Positions 5,507-6,964 of a stretch of DNA of 6,964 nucleotides are shown in pieces. This DNA comes from Oscillospiraceae bacterium. GTDB lineage: Bacteria > Bacillota > Clostridia > Oscillospirales > CAG-272. Numbering within the stretch: the first letter of the stretch is position 1; the number at the start of each line of letters is the position of its first letter. The position numbers and the translations under genes were made by a program. The notes beneath the pieces are model-generated. The model saw only the letters and a list, made by a program, of their open reading frames with translations. It was not told the origin of the DNA and searched no databases. The stretch is taken from the NCBI GenBank assembly GCA_009779295.1, contig WREN01000117.1, positions 1-6,964 of the forward strand. Direction: 5' to 3'.

Positions 5507-6794
5507 TTTCTGCTTTCACCTCACGTATTTTAAATTTCGCTTCTTTAATGTAATGTACGAGTTGCAAATTGCCCGGACATACATACGAACACGCGCCGCA
5601 TTCACAGCAACTCATTATGTCGTATTTTTCACACATATCAATTTTGCCCGCATATGCAAACATCCCGAGATATAGCGGCATTAAACGTTTCGGGCAACTT
5701 TCCACGCATCTGCCGCACCTGATACACGCGGGGGGCTGACCATATTCTTTAGCAACTTTGGCGCTGAACGCTAAAATCGCCAGCGTACCTTTCGTAACCG
5801 GGGCGTTTAAATCCAATTGAGCGGTACCCATCATTGGACCGCCGTTGATAATTTTTTTAGGCTCGCGTTTAAATCCCCCGCAGAAATCGATCAAATCCTG
5901 ATATGAAACGCCAAGCGGAACCATGACGTTTTTCGGCGTTTTTATACAATCGCCGTCAACGGTAACCATACGTTCTATCAACGGCATTCCCTTAGAAAAT
6001 GCGTTGAAAACTACGGCGCAAGTTTCCGCGTTGAATACCACACATTCAACGTCAATAGGCAATTTGCCCGCCGGAACTTCTCTGCCGGTAAGCGCGTAAA
6101 CAACTTGTGTTTCATCGCCTTGCGGATATTTCGTTCTCAAAACGCGGACTTTTATCAAATCGCTGTCTGCCGTTAGGGTTTCCAATTTATTGACTGCGTC
6201 GATTTTATTATCCGTTACGGCGATTTCACTTTGTCTGATGCCGAGCGCTTTCATCAATATTTTTGTCCCGTTTATTACAGCTGCCGGATTTTCGAGCAGC
6301 AACCTATGGTTTACAGTTACCAACGGCTCACATTCCGCGCAGTTTATGAATAAATGTTTAACTTTTCCTGCGGCGCTTTCCAGTTTAGCGTATGTAGGGA
6401 AAGTTGCGCCGCCCAAACCCGCTATGCCCGCTTCGCGAATAATTTTCACGATTTCGTCAAAACTCGTATCAGGCAATCTTTTTTCAAACGGTTTAATATC
6501 CGGAAAAATACGGTTTTCGTAATCGTTTTCTATTTCGATATGTTTTTCGGTAATGTCAACAATCCGACCTGATACCGAAGCGTGTACCGGACAGCCGAAC
6601 CCATTTTCAATATCGCCGATTTTTTGTCCTTGACCGACATTATTGCCGACGACGACGACAGGCTTACACGGCGCGCCGATATGCTGCGAAAGGAGAATTC
6701 TGACTTTCGCCGGAGCGGGCATACGTTCGATTTGGTATTTACGGGTGTTTTTATGCTCTTCAACATAGATACCACCCCTGAATGTAACAGCCAT
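5499..6794 (-). CDS. rnfC: Rnf complex NADH/FMN and iron-sulfur subunit RnfC
   Basis: RnfC is the peripheral cytoplasmic subunit that exchanges electrons with NAD(H). The 431-residue protein is of normal length. It begins with the RnfC barrel-type region (FRGGIYVEEHKNT, 5-17; GQGQKIGDI). Next comes the NuoF-like FMN/NADH-binding core: AGLGGATFPTYAKL (125-138), FINCAECEPL (149-158) and KYPQGDETQ (222-230). The C-terminal segment has two complete 4Fe-4S motifs, CxxCxxCxxxCP at Cys357/360/363/367 and Cys396/399/402/406. No signature is missing. GAGAGGT (6803-6809) lies 8 bases before the ATG and a consensus promoter lies about 45 bases upstream, so this is the first gene of the operon. It overlaps rnfD by 8 bases. 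Confidence 0.97.
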   Translation of the reverse strand: MAVTFRGGIYVEEHKNTRKYQIERMPAPAKVRILLSQHIGAPCKPVVVVGNNVGQGQKIGDIENGFGCPVHASVSGRIVDITEKHIEIENDYENRIFPDIKPFEKRLPDTSFDEIVKIIREAGIAGLGGATFPTYAKLESAAGKVKHLFINCAECEPLVTVNHRLLLENPAAVINGTKILMKALGIRQSEIAVTDNKIDAVNKLETLTADSDLIKVRVLRTKYPQGDETQVVYALTGREVPAGKLPIDVECVVFNAETCAVVFNAFSKGMPLIERMVTVDGDCIKTPKNVMVPLGVSYQDLIDFCGGFKREPKKIINGGPMMGTAQLDLNAPVTKGTLAILAFSAKVAKEYGQPPACIRCGRCVESCPKRLMPLYLGMFAYAGKIDMCEKYDIMSCCECGACSYVCPGNLQLVHYIKEAKFKIREVKAENE

Positions 6795-6839
6795 TCAATT
6801 TTACCTCTCAAATTTCTACAAAATATAATATTAATTTAG

Positions 6840-6868
6840 ATTATACAATAAATTTGTGAAATTTTCAA
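6840..6868 (-). promoter_or_regulatory. Sigma-A/70-type promoter of the rnf operon
   Basis: Read on the - strand, TTGAAA (6863-6868) is followed by a 17-base A/T-rich spacer and a perfect TATAAT (6840-6845). Transcription should begin near 6833, giving a leader of about 39 bases that contains the GAGAGGT ribosome site of rnfC. Hexamers, spacing and position before the first gene agree. No other convincing promoter is seen between rnfC and the PPTase, so one transcript of about 4.7 kb is expected. Confidence 0.85.
6854..6868. promoter_or_regulatory. Possible imperfect Rex-type redox operator over the -35 region
   Basis: The + strand reads TTGTGAAATTTTCAA. The half TTGTGAAA matches the half-site of the Rex consensus (TTGTGAAAnnTTTCACAA and variants), while the opposite half is shortened and imperfect. 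It overlaps the -35 hexamer and the spacer, where a repressor would block transcription. Rex senses NADH/NAD+, which would suit an Rnf operon, but A/T-rich sequence yields such matches by chance. Confidence 0.25.
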
Positions 6869-6896
6869 GGAGAAATAATATAAATTTTTTGAAGAT

Positions 6897-6937
6897 AAAA
6901 AAACGTTTGCCGAAAAAATTTTGACAAACGTTTTTTT
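6897..6937. terminator. Symmetrical (bidirectional) rho-independent terminator
   Basis: A perfect 13-base inverted repeat, AAAAAAACGTTTG (6897-6909) and CAAACGTTTTTTT (6925-6937), flanks a 15-base loop. The ends supply a U-run after the hairpin in either direction. It lies about 28 bases upstream of the rnf promoter, so it most likely ends a leftward transcript from beyond the window and insulates the rnf promoter. The G/C part of the stem is short, so strength is uncertain. Confidence 0.7.
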
Positions 6938-6964
6938 ATTGTAAATTCTTTTATTCGATTGTTA

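Noticed and set aside
6921..6926. TTGACA on the + strand as a -35 box of a rightward promoter
   Set aside because: It lies in the terminator loop and stem, and the hexamer 17 bases downstream (AATTCT) is not a -10 box.
1..6964. CRISPR array, tRNA, rRNA, transposase gene
   Set aside because: No regularly spaced direct repeats, no cloverleaf with a CCA-type acceptor or rRNA-like segment, and no transposase motif were seen on either strand.

Overview
The window looks like chromosomal DNA of an anaerobic, Clostridia-type Firmicute. The evidence is a six-gene Rnf redox-pump locus, purine-rich Shine-Dalgarno sites, a consensus sigma-A type promoter, tightly overlapping genes, and a C/G-rich palindromic repeat of a kind I associate with uncultured gut Clostridia. 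The taxonomic call is inference.

Left part (1-2220, + strand): the 3' end of hisB, complete hisA, a small VOC/glyoxalase-fold (PhnB-like) protein and an ABC-2 family permease subunit. Each gene overlaps the next by 1 to 4 bases, so they read as one translationally coupled operon. hisH and hisF, often next to hisA, are not here, and neither is an ATPase for the permease.

Middle (2221-2328): a roughly 108-base palindromic repeat element sits immediately after the permease stop codon. It also forms the 3' part of a convergent 4'-phosphopantetheinyl transferase (PPTase) gene, which reads through the repeat and 69 bases into the antisense strand of the permease gene.

Right part (6868 down to 2152, - strand): a promoter at 6840-6868 (TTGAAA, 17-base spacer, TATAAT) drives rnfC-rnfD-rnfG'-rnfE-rnfA-rnfB'-PPTase, with all junctions overlapping or separated by 3 to 13 bases. 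RnfC (two 4Fe-4S motifs, FMN/NADH region), RnfD (covalent-FMN Thr motif) and RnfA and RnfE (paired membrane cysteines) look intact. In the positions of RnfG and RnfB there are only miniature proteins. The RnfG position holds a 53-residue membrane anchor without the FMN domain. The RnfB position holds a 90-residue membrane anchor with a Glu-rich tail and no cysteine, so none of the usual iron-sulfur clusters. Both keep the expected gene order, family-like N-terminus and coupled translation, and no remnants of the missing domains follow them. RnfE also has an acidic C-terminal tail of about 50 residues.

This 'stripped' Rnf layout is the most unusual thing in the window. Either the soluble electron-carrying domains of RnfB and RnfG are supplied by genes elsewhere, or the complex works differently, or the genes descend from deletions. 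A symmetrical hairpin at 6897-6937 insulates the Rnf promoter from whatever lies to the right.
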